From Anaerolineae bacterium (GTDB taxonomy: Bacteria; Chloroflexota; Anaerolineae; 4572-78; J111), in contig JAHDWA010000065.1 of assembly GCA_023382535.1 (NCBI GenBank), positions 1-52,906 on the forward strand: 52,906 nt of DNA, in the 5' to 3' direction. Positions within the stretch are counted from its first letter, which is position 1; the number at the start of each line of letters is the position of its first letter. A program made the position numbers and the translations under genes. The notes under the pieces were generated by a model. That model saw only the letters and a program-made list of their open reading frames with translations, was not told where the DNA came from and ran no database searches. Shown here one piece after another: positions 28,743-37,290 of the stretch.

Positions 28743-31700
28743 GATTCTTGCCTTCTCTACTGCTGGCTAAGGCGGGTCTAGGCCCCGAAGTTGGGTTGTG
28801 TTCGGTGGCTGGGCGCTCAGGGGGGTGGATACCGAGAGTAATGCCACCGCGTGGCGAACCCAGAATCTTACTCAATTCCGTCACTGTTGTCTGCAAAATA
28901 TCTTCGACATTCGTCGCGCTTCTGATTTTGCCTGTAATTTCACGGATGATTTCTTCGCGCCGGGCGCGTCGCTGTGATGCGTCTAGTAGTCGCAAATTCT
29001 CCAGGGAAGCAACCATCTGTTGGGCAACTGTAGTGTAAAACTTAACCTGCTGGGGTGTAAAAGTTTTACTTTGGGTTCGATAGGCGACCAATAAGAAACC
29101 CAGCCGGCTTTGATAAGTAGAGAGCGGGAGCGCTACCAGGGATTTAATATTCATCTGGGTTAACTCTCGCCGCAATTGCTCCGTTAAGTAAGGGGCGTCG
29201 CTGTTTGTATCTTCAATAACTAACGCCCCGTGCTGAGGGATTAGGCCTTCAATGACCATGTCGCCGGCATTAAAGCGGGTGCCGTTGGGCAAAGTGGGAT
29301 GTCCGGGAGCAGCCCAAATCACTTTTTGTTCCAGGATTTGTCCGGCTACATTTGGATTTTGGGTATCCAGGTAGGTGTAGACAGAAGCCGAGTCAACCCC
29401 CGATTGAGCAATAGCTTCCATTGCCAGCCGGTAAACGGTTTCTTCATTATGCGCCGAGAGTAGTTCTTGGGTGATGCGGTACAGGTTTTCAGTTTCGGCC
29501 AAAGCTCTTTGAGTTTGTTCAAACAGTCGCGCATTTTGGATCGCATTGGCCAGTTGGTCGGCCATTGTTTGGAGCAAGGTGATATCCTCAGCCGAGAAAG
29601 CGCCCTGCTCGGTGCTTTGCACGGTTACCGCGCCAATCACCTCATCCCGGCTGATAAGGGGCAAGGCCATCTCGGAGTGCGTGTCGGGCAGATACGGATT
29701 TTGAAACCGAACCGCTTCCTGGCCAACATCCAGCGCAATCCGAGCCTGCCGGTTTTCAACACACCAGCCGATCATCGAGCCGCCGCCGATTTTGAGTTTG
29801 TGATTGTTTTCGAGCTGAATGCGCCCGGCTTCTCCTGTACCGGCCCGGAGAACGGCCCACTCCCTGGCCTCATCCACCATGAATAGTCCCACATAGTAGA
29901 AGTCGAATTGGTCACGGATAAGATTGACCGAGGTGTTGATCAATTGTTGTACATCAAGGATCGAACTGGCCGCGCGAGAAACCTCGGCTGCGGTCTGCAA
30001 ACGCTCCGAGCGATACTGGGTTTCAGCGAGGAGCCGGCGGTTTTCCAGCCATATTGCCATTTGATCGGCAATCGCCTCGCCAATTTCGATATTGCTCTGC
30101 GAAAAGATATGTCCTTTTTCAGTTGAGCCAACGGTAATCACTCCGGCTACCGTTTTGCCGAAAACTAACGGTATGGCCAGCATAGCTTCTGTCTCGCGCA
30201 GACTCTCTCGTCTATTTTTGGTCAGCGAATGTTCATGGGTATCGTTAACAATCAATGGGCTGGGATGTTGCTGCAAGTGGTGCAAGATGGTATCTGGTAC
30301 AGCAGGAATAATCAACTGAGGTTCAACTGCCTGTCCATTAACGTACAAAGCCTTAGTCTCGTGGGATTGGCCGGTTTTATCAAGCAGTAAAATAACGCCC
30401 TGATCTAAATTAAGGAGGTCAAGATACTCACCCAGGACAATTTCTGCAACCGCCCGTTGATCGGTCGCCGTAGCCAGGGCGCCGCTGATGCGATAAAGCG
30501 ATTGAGTTCTGGCGAAGGCTTCTTGCAATGCCTCCTCCGCTCGCTTCCGCTCGGTAATGTCGTTGATAATTCCAATGAGATATTCTGGTTTACCGTCAGC
30601 CCCTACCAGGGGAATTTTACGAGTGTAAAGCGTCCGTATATTACCCCTGGCATCAGTAATTGACTCCTCTGTTTCTTGAGTTTCACCGGCTTCGAACAGC
30701 TTGGCGTCTAGCACTCGAGACCGGTCGGCTTCTTCTTTAGGCAGGTAATCATAATCGGTGCGGCCAATAACTTTTTCCTCTGGCAGCCCCAGTAACCCCT
30801 CGGCAAAAGCGCGATTCACCACCACCCATTTATGATCGGTATCTTTAATAAAAATTGGGTCAGGGATCTGGTCAATGATACTCTTCATAAATATCCGGCT
30901 GTCCTGGGCCGTTTGCAGGAGCCGGGCGTTTTCAATGGCGTTGGCCAGTTGATCGGCCATAATCTGCAAGGTATCAATGTCTTCGTCGCTGAAGGCATTC
31001 ACCTCGGTACTCTGCACATCCAGGGCGCCGGTGACGATGCCGCGTGTCAGCAGTGGCAGCGCCATTTCAGAGCGTGTATCAGGCAGAAGCGGGTTCTGGA
31101 AGTGAACCTTATCCTCACCCACGTCGAGGGCAATCCGGGGCTGAGCATTAGCGGTCACATAGCCCACAATCGAGTTGCTGCCAACCTTAAGTTTGTGCGG
31201 CTTTTCGACCATAATTTTACCAACTGCGCCGGTTGAAGCATGGACGACTGCCCACTCGCGGGCTTCATCCAACAAAAAGATAGAAACATGATAAAAACCA
31301 AAGCGGTCTCGAATCAGGTCTACGGTGCTTTTGAAAATCTCCCCCAGGTCAAGCATTCTGGAGACCGATTCGCCTACTTTGGCGACAGTTTTTAAGCGGG
31401 TGGCTCGCCGTTCCGTCTGTTCCAACAGCCGGCGATTTTGAATGGTGATGGCAATCTGATCAGCCATTGCTCGGGCCAGGTCTATTTCCTGTTGGGTAAA
31501 GTTGCGATACTCCTCGACCGAATCAGCGCCAATCCAGCCAATGGTTTCACCCCGGATAATCATGGGAGCTTCCAGCAGCGACTTGGGCATTCCTTGTTTA
31601 TTGAAGCTATAAAACCCTACCAGGCTGGGATCACTTGGCGCATCTACACTGACAAAGGGGCGCCCCGAAAGAAGAACCTGTTGATAGGGAATATTTTCAT

Positions 31701-33021
31701 CTAGTGGGAACTTTAGTTTTTCAACGTTTTGTAGTTGGCCCTCTTGAACATAAGCCATTAATTGGCCATATTGTCTATCGGGGCTAACCAGGGTAACTCC
31801 CCCTTGATCCAGACCCAGACTATAAACATATTCTACCAGGGCTTCCTGTAAAATTTCCTGTAAATCAGCCGCGCCCGCCAAAACCCGACCAGCGCGGTAG
31901 AGGGTTTGCGTTTCAGCTAGGGCGGCCTCAGTACGCTGAACCTGGCGGGCGTGTTCAATGGCAATGGTCGTTTGGTTGCAGATGGTGCGATAGAGCGCCA
32001 ACTCGCGCTCACTAAAGGTATGGTGGGTTCTGTACTCAATAGAGATCAACCCAATCACATGGCCTCGGGTAACCAGCGGATTAACTGCCAGGCTGCACGC
32101 CCCGAATTTTTGTAGAAACTCCCGCTCGGCAACAGCCAAACGATCGTCCGAGGTAACATCGTCAATAATAAGGGTTTCCTGAGTACAAACCAGGTCATAC
32201 AAAGCAGGATAATCATTAATGGAGAAGCGATAGCCCATGCCCTTATTGCGTCTGGCTGGATCAACATCCCCAACAGCAACCACTTCGCTGCGGGTAGGTA
32301 AATTGTTGAGGTCAATTTCATCACAGATATGCAGAGAGCAGCGTTCAGCGCCAATGGTGAGCGCACTCTGGATCAGGACGTTGTAAACATCACTGAGACT
32401 TAGTGCCCCTGAGAGCCTGCGGCTAATATCAAGGATAAGATGGCTTTCGTGCAGACTATTTTTGAGGTCGGTTAGCAGAGTTGTATTTTTGAGAGCGATG
32501 GCAATTTGCATGGCAATCGCTTTTAGTAAGAACAAGTCTTGCTCGTCAAATTGATTGGGCTGAGAGTGAAGAATGGCGAAAACTCCCCGGAGTTGATTAG
32601 TTCCAACCAGGAGGGGCGCACAAATTATGGAACGGGCGGGAGTCGCATATCCGTTTGTACTCTGGTTTATCGGGAAGGGCGCTGATGAGGTCCAGCGTGG
32701 GTCGGTGTTTGCATCTAAGACCAAAACGGCTTGGCCAGTTTGTAAAACTGATGCAGCCAAGCCGCTGGTTAGAGCGGCGCGAACCAGGCTTTGCCACTCG
32801 ACACCGGTCAGGTCATTCTTTTTAGGATGAGAACTCTTGAAATAGACATCACCGTTTTCGGCCTGTAAGTAAATCTCACAAAAGCCATTACCTAGATGGT
32901 CGGTAAATGTTACCGCAGTGCTGAGGATAGAGTCGAGGTCAAGATCGGCATTCAGTGCTACCGTAATTTCGTGAAGCAGACTCATCCAGTCGCGTGGAGC
33001 GACGGTTTCGGCGTTGGTCAT
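28732..33021 (-). CDS. GAF/PAS multidomain protein without kinase or output domain (1429 residues)
   Basis: Domain order: GAF (15-185), GAF (195-365), GAF (375-535), GAF (540-700), PAS (710-830), GAF (835-995), GAF (1000-1165), GAF (1175-1345), and a tail from 1355. The tail contains ITGKIRSATNVEDILQTTV, closely matching the tail of the downstream 1697-residue protein, then a Pro-rich end. There are no kinase, cyclase or DNA-binding motifs. The ATG is preceded by GGGGATGAAGG. The shared tail and overlapping reading frames suggest that the two proteins form a common complex. This is inference. The signals sensed are unknown, since GAF and PAS domains can bind haem, flavins, nucleotides or small organics. 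Confidence 0.93.
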   Translation of the reverse strand: MTNAETVAPRDWMSLLHEITVALNADLDLDSILSTAVTFTDHLGNGFCEIYLQAENGDVYFKSSHPKKNDLTGVEWQSLVRAALTSGLAASVLQTGQAVLVLDANTDPRWTSSAPFPINQSTNGYATPARSIICAPLLVGTNQLRGVFAILHSQPNQFDEQDLFLLKAIAMQIAIALKNTTLLTDLKNSLHESHLILDISRRLSGALSLSDVYNVLIQSALTIGAERCSLHICDEIDLNNLPTRSEVVAVGDVDPARRNKGMGYRFSINDYPALYDLVCTQETLIIDDVTSDDRLAVAEREFLQKFGACSLAVNPLVTRGHVIGLISIEYRTHHTFSERELALYRTICNQTTIAIEHARQVQRTEAALAETQTLYRAGRVLAGAADLQEILQEALVEYVYSLGLDQGGVTLVSPDRQYGQLMAYVQEGQLQNVEKLKFPLDENIPYQQVLLSGRPFVSVDAPSDPSLVGFYSFNKQGMPKSLLEAPMIIRGETIGWIGADSVEEYRNFTQQEIDLARAMADQIAITIQNRRLLEQTERRATRLKTVAKVGESVSRMLDLGEIFKSTVDLIRDRFGFYHVSIFLLDEAREWAVVHASTGAVGKIMVEKPHKLKVGSNSIVGYVTANAQPRIALDVGEDKVHFQNPLLPDTRSEMALPLLTRGIVTGALDVQSTEVNAFSDEDIDTLQIMADQLANAIENARLLQTAQDSRIFMKSIIDQIPDPIFIKDTDHKWVVVNRAFAEGLLGLPEEKVIGRTDYDYLPKEEADRSRVLDAKLFEAGETQETEESITDARGNIRTLYTRKIPLVGADGKPEYLIGIINDITERKRAEEALQEAFARTQSLYRISGALATATDQRAVAEIVLGEYLDLLNLDQGVILLLDKTGQSHETKALYVNGQAVEPQLIIPAVPDTILHHLQQHPSPLIVNDTHEHSLTKNRRESLRETEAMLAIPLVFGKTVAGVITVGSTEKGHIFSQSNIEIGEAIADQMAIWLENRRLLAETQYRSERLQTAAEVSRAASSILDVQQLINTSVNLIRDQFDFYYVGLFMVDEAREWAVLRAGTGEAGRIQLENNHKLKIGGGSMIGWCVENRQARIALDVGQEAVRFQNPYLPDTHSEMALPLISRDEVIGAVTVQSTEQGAFSAEDITLLQTMADQLANAIQNARLFEQTQRALAETENLYRITQELLSAHNEETVYRLAMEAIAQSGVDSASVYTYLDTQNPNVAGQILEQKVIWAAPGHPTLPNGTRFNAGDMVIEGLIPQHGALVIEDTNSDAPYLTEQLRRELTQMNIKSLVALPLSTYQSRLGFLLVAYRTQSKTFTPQQVKFYTTVAQQMVASLENLRLLDASQRRARREEIIREITGKIRSATNVEDILQTTVTELSKILGSPRGGITLGIHPPERPATEHNPTSGPRPALASSREGKNHGQ
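29520..30060 (-). repeat. Recurrent GAF-encoding block, copy B
   Basis: This is the partner of 24360-24900. The proteins are almost the same across the motifs LRAGTGEAGRIQLEN, HKLKIGG, RQARIALDVGQEAVRF and DTHSEMALPLISRDEVIGA. Lower-similarity copies of the same GAF type occur within 17551-23586 (two), 23649-28742 (two more), and 28732-33021 (one more). Confidence 0.8.
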
Positions 33022-33111
33022 CCTTCATCCCCTTGTTATTTTAAAGTGTTTCCCTGTCTGTTTAGCATGAGACTAAACGGGCCTAGTCACAGCCAGGATG
33101 ATGAAGTGGCT

Positions 33112-33558
33112 TTAGTAACCCAGATCCCAAACCATATTACCCTGTAAAATACTAATAATTTGCTCAGGGAATTTATCAGGGTCAATGGGTTTGCCCAGAA
33201 AGCCATCAAACCCGGCCTTTTTAGCCTTTTCCATTGTGCCGGGATTGGAGTCGGCGGTGACGGCAACGACTCGGGTCTCAGCAAAGCGGGAGTCACTGCG
33301 CAGTTTGGCCAGCGCATCATAGCCGTCTTCATAAGGGAGATGAAGGTCCATCAAGACCAAATCAACGCGGGGCATGGTGTCGGCAAATTCTAGCACCTGC
33401 CAGCCAGAGGCTTTCCACTCATAACGACGCACTCCAATAAAAGCCAGGAGCCGGGCAATGAGGACCAAGTTTTGGAGATTATCTTCTACAACCAGAACAT
33501 ACGCATCTTTGGGATCAATTGCTTTTTTGGCCTTTGTATCCGCAATTATTTGTGCCAT
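33112..33558 (-). CDS. Single-domain response regulator (CheY-like)
   Basis: Protein of 148 residues. One receiver domain: acidic pair ED at 25-26, phospho-acceptor D71 in LVLMDLHLP, a TAD segment, and GKPID with the conserved lysine. There is an N-terminal extension of about 18 residues and no output domain. The start overlaps the end of the upstream receiver gene by 13 nt. It probably relays phosphate between the kinases and hybrid proteins of this cluster, or binds a partner directly. Confidence 0.92.
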   Translation of the reverse strand: MAQIIADTKAKKAIDPKDAYVLVVEDNLQNLVLIARLLAFIGVRRYEWKASGWQVLEFADTMPRVDLVLMDLHLPYEDGYDALAKLRSDSRFAETRVVAVTADSNPGTMEKAKKAGFDGFLGKPIDPDKFPEQIISILQGNMVWDLGY

Positions 33559-33935
33559 CGGGATTTACCTTTCAAGAAGTTTTCAATTTGACTGGGAAGT
33601 TCATCAATATCAATAGGTTTGGCAATATAACCATCACAGCCGGCCTGGAGCACATTCTCTCGATCTTTTTTCATAACATTAGCAGTCATGGCAATAACCG
33701 GGATATGGGCTGTTTCTCTGGCTTTTTTAAGCGTATCGGTAATTTCATACCCATCAATATCGGGCAAATTGATGTCGGTGATGATAATATCAGGGCGATT
33801 GCTCATCGCTTTGGCCAGGCCATCACGACCATTACCGGCCTCGATGACTTCATACCCTTCGATTTCCAGAACACGCTTGACCAGGGTCATGTTATCGAGA
33901 TTGTCCTCGATATAAAGGATTTTAGCTTTGCCCAT
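33546..33935 (-). CDS. Single-domain response regulator (CheY-like)
   Basis: Protein of 129 residues, essentially only a receiver: ED at 10-11, D54 in IITDINLPDIDG, TAN, and AKPIDIDELP with the conserved lysine. The ATG has AAGGAGA about 8 nt upstream. It closely resembles the receiver of the receiver-kinase at 14434-15753 (ILYIDD, TLVKRVL, AGCDGYI.KPIDID), so the two may have come from one another by duplication. There is no output domain. Confidence 0.93.
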   Translation of the reverse strand: MGKAKILYIEDNLDNMTLVKRVLEIEGYEVIEAGNGRDGLAKAMSNRPDIIITDINLPDIDGYEITDTLKKARETAHIPVIAMTANVMKKDRENVLQAGCDGYIAKPIDIDELPSQIENFLKGKSRWHK

Positions 33936-33968
33936 AAAGCATCTCCTTAAAGCAAAAATAACTGTTCC

Positions 33969-34415
33969 CTATCGGGCGGAAAAGGGAGGCAGGTTTTGTT
34001 CAGTAACTAAATTGGGGGATGGGGAGCCACTGGCCAGGAAAATTTCCTCGATCATCTCTTGTAATTGGATGGTTGGGAAAGGTTTAATGAGATAGCCGTT
34101 GACTTCAAGCTGTTCGCTTTCATCCTGGACCTCACGAGAACCGTAAGCGGTCATCAAAATAACACTGATATTGGGGTGCAGGGAGCGGGCTACTTCAACC
34201 AGGGTAAAGCCGCTGATGCCGGGCATCTTTAGGTCGGTTATCAGGAGATCATACAGATTGTAAGTCAGCTTGGTCAGCGCTTCTTCACCTGACGATGCGC
34301 CATCAACCAGGTAAGCTCCTGGCGCATCCTGTAACCCCTGTTTGAGAAAAAAAACCAGGGTTGGTTCATCGTCTACAATGAGAATCCGTTTAGGCCGGCT
34401 GTGCTGATTTGGCAT
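33969..34415 (-). CDS. Single-domain response regulator with short tail
   Basis: Protein of 148 residues: DD at 15-16, phospho-acceptor D61 in LLITDLKMPGISG, TAY, and KPFP with the conserved lysine, then a tail of about 20 residues rich in Ser and Pro. The ATG lies 9 nt after AAGGAG. It is separated by 115 bp from the OmpR-type regulator gene, the largest gap inside the receiver series, so a new transcript may start here. A TATATT element is present in that gap, but I see no convincing -35. Confidence 0.92.
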   Translation of the reverse strand: MPNQHSRPKRILIVDDEPTLVFFLKQGLQDAPGAYLVDGASSGEEALTKLTYNLYDLLITDLKMPGISGFTLVEVARSLHPNISVILMTAYGSREVQDESEQLEVNGYLIKPFPTIQLQEMIEEIFLASGSPSPNLVTEQNLPPFSAR

Positions 34416-34530
34416 AATAATCTGCTCCTTTAGCCTAAGAGTTGCTTACTCTTGCTAATATAACACAAAATGATTTAAGTTGTGGTTACAGGATGATTAC
34501 AATTATTAATAACAACTGGATGGGTACGAG

Positions 34531-34548
34531 TTAATCAGTACTGATTAA
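34531..34548. promoter_or_regulatory. Perfect 18-bp palindrome at the end of the OmpR-type regulator gene
   Basis: TTAATCAGTACTGATTAA is a perfect palindrome that covers the last codons and the stop of the regulator gene. It lies 116 bp before the next gene in that direction. The size and symmetry fit a binding site for a dimeric protein. No T-run makes it a terminator. The link to a regulator is inference. Confidence 0.45.
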
Positions 34549-35238
34549 ATATCGCCCTCCAGCAATGGTGGTGACGTATTGAGGGGTGGCTGGATCAGTT
34601 TCCAATTTATGGCGCAGGCGATGAATATGGACACGGGCAATAGCACGTGCATCGGCTTCAGTGGCTTCATATCCCCGGACATGTCTGATTAAGGTGATGG
34701 AGTCCATTGCTACGTTGGGTTGAGCCATCAGTACAGCCAGGATGTCGAATTCGGTTGGAGTTAAATTGATCACTTCACCCCGGCGAGTTACCTGGCGATT
34801 GTGAGGGTTGAGTTTTAAGTCTTTGATTTCCAGAACCAACTCCGCGGGCTTGACTTGGGAGGGGTCTTCCGCCGATTGGCGGGCCAGCCCATCGGCCACA
34901 CTGGCCAGTAATTCGCCGGTGTCAAAGGGTTTGGTCAGATAATCATGGGCGCCCTGGCGCAGAGCTTCAACGGCCGAGTCGAGGGTGGCGTAAGCGGTCA
35001 AGATAATTACACTGGTGGTCGGGGCTAATTGGCGCAAGCGGCGGACAATATCCAGACCATCCATGTCGGTTAGACGTAAATCAACCAGGGCGACATCAAA
35101 ACGCTGCTGCTCAATAAAAGTCAGCGCCGTTTGCCCATCGGCGGCTTCTGTAACCGCATAACCTTGTTCTTGTAGATTAAGCCGTAGAAAGTGGCGCAGG
35201 GTTTTCTCATCATCTACCACCAAAACTCGACCTGTCAT
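34531..35238 (-). CDS. OmpR/PhoB-type response regulator
   Basis: Protein of 235 residues from the ATG at 35238, whose ATGA overlap with the upstream kinase stop decides the start; a longer frame from 35268 is unlikely. The receiver has DD at 9-10, phospho-acceptor D53 in LVDLRLTDMDG, TAY and TKPFD. The C-terminal winged helix has the usual LTPTEFDIL and a RHVRGYEA..ARVHIHRLRHKLE recognition region. It is the only classical DNA-binding regulator of the cluster and is the evident partner of the overlapping kinase. Its targets are unknown. Confidence 0.94.
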   Translation of the reverse strand: MTGRVLVVDDEKTLRHFLRLNLQEQGYAVTEAADGQTALTFIEQQRFDVALVDLRLTDMDGLDIVRRLRQLAPTTSVIILTAYATLDSAVEALRQGAHDYLTKPFDTGELLASVADGLARQSAEDPSQVKPAELVLEIKDLKLNPHNRQVTRRGEVINLTPTEFDILAVLMAQPNVAMDSITLIRHVRGYEATEADARAIARVHIHRLRHKLETDPATPQYVTTIAGGRYLISTD

Positions 35239-37223
35239 ACAGCGGCCCTCCTGGCGACCGGTAGACATATGATAAATCGGGTGCCATGCTCCGCTTCACT
35301 TTCGATGCTGATAGTTCCCCCATGCTCTTCAACAATCCGTCGCGCTATTGTTAAGCCCAGGCCGGTTCCGCGGGTTTTGGTGGTAAAGAAGGGTTCAAAA
35401 ATATGCTGTTGAGTCTCTACCGGGATACCTGGCCCGGTGTCGGCAATGGTCACGATAACCTCATCGGCTGGTTTACGGTTTTGGGAGGGGGCTGCCCGGG
35501 TTTGCAGCGAAAGTTGCCCTCCGTTAGGCATAGCCTGAGTCGCGTTAATAATCAAATTGGTGAAAAGCTGTTCCAGCCGCTGCCGGTCTACACTGAGGCG
35601 GGGTAAATTATTCGCGTAATCAAATACTATCGTCACTCGACTTTCTTCAACCTGGCTGCGAAAACGTTGTAAAACGCCTTCAATAATTTCGGCCACATCT
35701 TCGTTGGATAACTTGAGCCGGGCAGGACGAGCCACAAAAAGGATGTCCTCCAAAATCCGATTGACCCGCTGAATCTCACCCCGCATCATCACTGCCCCTT
35801 CAAACTCCGGCGAGTCTTGGGCTACTTTACGGGTTAGGTAATCAATGCCGGCGGCGATCCCGGCAATGGGATTACGAATTTCATGGGCCACTACCGCCGA
35901 CATTTCACCCAGAGCCGCCAGACGGTCGAGCCGCCGTCGTTCGGCCTCCATTGCTTTGACTTCGCTCAAATCTTCCAGAACAGCCACTACTCCAATTGGC
36001 CTACCAGCCCGGTCAACTCCGCCAAGCGGCGCAGTACTGGCTGAAACAGAGAGGGAGTGCCCTTCCCGATGGCGGACTGTAATCTCCTGGTGGGTGTAAG
36101 TTCTCCCCGTGGTCATTGTTTCATTAAATATCTTGATTAATTCTGCAGATGGTTCGATCATCTGGGTCAGAGGATGATGGAGGGCTTCATCCTGCCGGTA
36201 GCCCAGCATTTGGGAGGCAGCCGGGTTAAAAGCAGTAATATAACCTTCTTGATCCATTGCAATCAAACCGTTGCTCATATTTTGGATAATATCTTCATTA
36301 AAGGTTCGCAGCGCTTCGGTTTGCTGGAAAAGCTGCACATTTTCTAATAGGATAGCCAACTGCCCCGCCAGTACTGAGAGGAGATCAAGACTTATTTGGT
36401 TGAAGGGTGCACTGCGTCCAGAATTGCCGGTTTCGGCAGTAAGTAAACCAACTATCTCCCCGTTAATAATCAATGGCAGCAGGGCGCCAACAATATTGGA
36501 TTGACCTTCCAGCGTTTTGACAGTAGTCCCGTTACCCAAAATCCAGACAGGCTCGCCCTCGCTCATGGCTGCATCGAGCGCTGACGGCGCTAGGCCAGAG
36601 CACTGCAACCCATTCTGGCAAACCACCGCCATTTCTACTATATCGGATTTCGATCTGGAACCAGCACCTGGGGCAAAAGCGGAGAAAGCCGGATGAGGGC
36701 GGCTTAACCAGGCCAGACGAGTTGCTCCGGTTTCCCGCTGGACAATTTCCAGTACCCGGTGGACGAGTGAGGCTTCACTACCGGCGACCTGCAAAATCTG
36801 GTTGATTTCTAACAGAGGCAGCAAGGTTTGCAGCCGTAAACTATCCCGCAGCAGCTCCCGCCGGGCCAGATTATCCTTGATCGTGGCCACCAGCTCCTTC
36901 GGCTCAAAAGGTTTCATCAGGAAACCCTGCGCCCCCAGTCGAATCGCATTGATCGCGTCTTCCATCGTCCCGTAGCCGGTAATCAACACTACGGTCAGGT
37001 GGGGGTCAATCTCTTTGGCCAGGCGGAGCAGTTCCAGCCCATCCAGCCGGGGCATTTTAATGTCGGTTAGCAGCAGGTCAAAGCTCTCTTGCTGGAGTAA
37101 AGTGGGTGCTGCCTGGCTATCGGTTAACCCTGAGACAGTAAACCCCTGTCGTTCCAGGATGCGGACACAGGAATGGACCACTCCTTTTTCGTCGTCAACA
37201 ACTAAAATTCTTTGGTTGATCAC
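35235..37223 (-). CDS. Receiver-GAF-PAS histidine kinase
   Basis: Protein of 662 residues starting at GTG with AGGA 5 nt upstream. The receiver (1-118) has DDE at 10-12, D54 in LLTDIKMPRLDG and MKPFEPKE. It is followed by a GAF (about 140-300), a PAS (about 310-425), HisKA with VVAHEIRNPIAG (H447) and HATPase with NLIINATQAMPNGG and GTGLGLTIARRI. The HEIRNP box is of the NtrB-like type. There are no membrane helices. It is translationally coupled to the OmpR-type regulator gene, the likely phosphotransfer partner. Confidence 0.94.
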   Translation of the reverse strand: MINQRILVVDDEKGVVHSCVRILERQGFTVSGLTDSQAAPTLLQQESFDLLLTDIKMPRLDGLELLRLAKEIDPHLTVVLITGYGTMEDAINAIRLGAQGFLMKPFEPKELVATIKDNLARRELLRDSLRLQTLLPLLEINQILQVAGSEASLVHRVLEIVQRETGATRLAWLSRPHPAFSAFAPGAGSRSKSDIVEMAVVCQNGLQCSGLAPSALDAAMSEGEPVWILGNGTTVKTLEGQSNIVGALLPLIINGEIVGLLTAETGNSGRSAPFNQISLDLLSVLAGQLAILLENVQLFQQTEALRTFNEDIIQNMSNGLIAMDQEGYITAFNPAASQMLGYRQDEALHHPLTQMIEPSAELIKIFNETMTTGRTYTHQEITVRHREGHSLSVSASTAPLGGVDRAGRPIGVVAVLEDLSEVKAMEAERRRLDRLAALGEMSAVVAHEIRNPIAGIAAGIDYLTRKVAQDSPEFEGAVMMRGEIQRVNRILEDILFVARPARLKLSNEDVAEIIEGVLQRFRSQVEESRVTIVFDYANNLPRLSVDRQRLEQLFTNLIINATQAMPNGGQLSLQTRAAPSQNRKPADEVIVTIADTGPGIPVETQQHIFEPFFTTKTRGTGLGLTIARRIVEEHGGTISIESEAEHGTRFIICLPVARRAAV

Positions 37224-37290
37224 GTTGTCCTACCCTTCTGGTGCTGGCTTCTTTTCGAGAGATGGGTTTATCCTTGCGTCTTTAAGAAAT

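Noticed and set aside
17551..33021. Many plus-strand open frames of 60-270 codons opposite the GAF genes
   Set aside because: They are shadows of the repeated GAF codons, occurring at matching places in each GAF copy.
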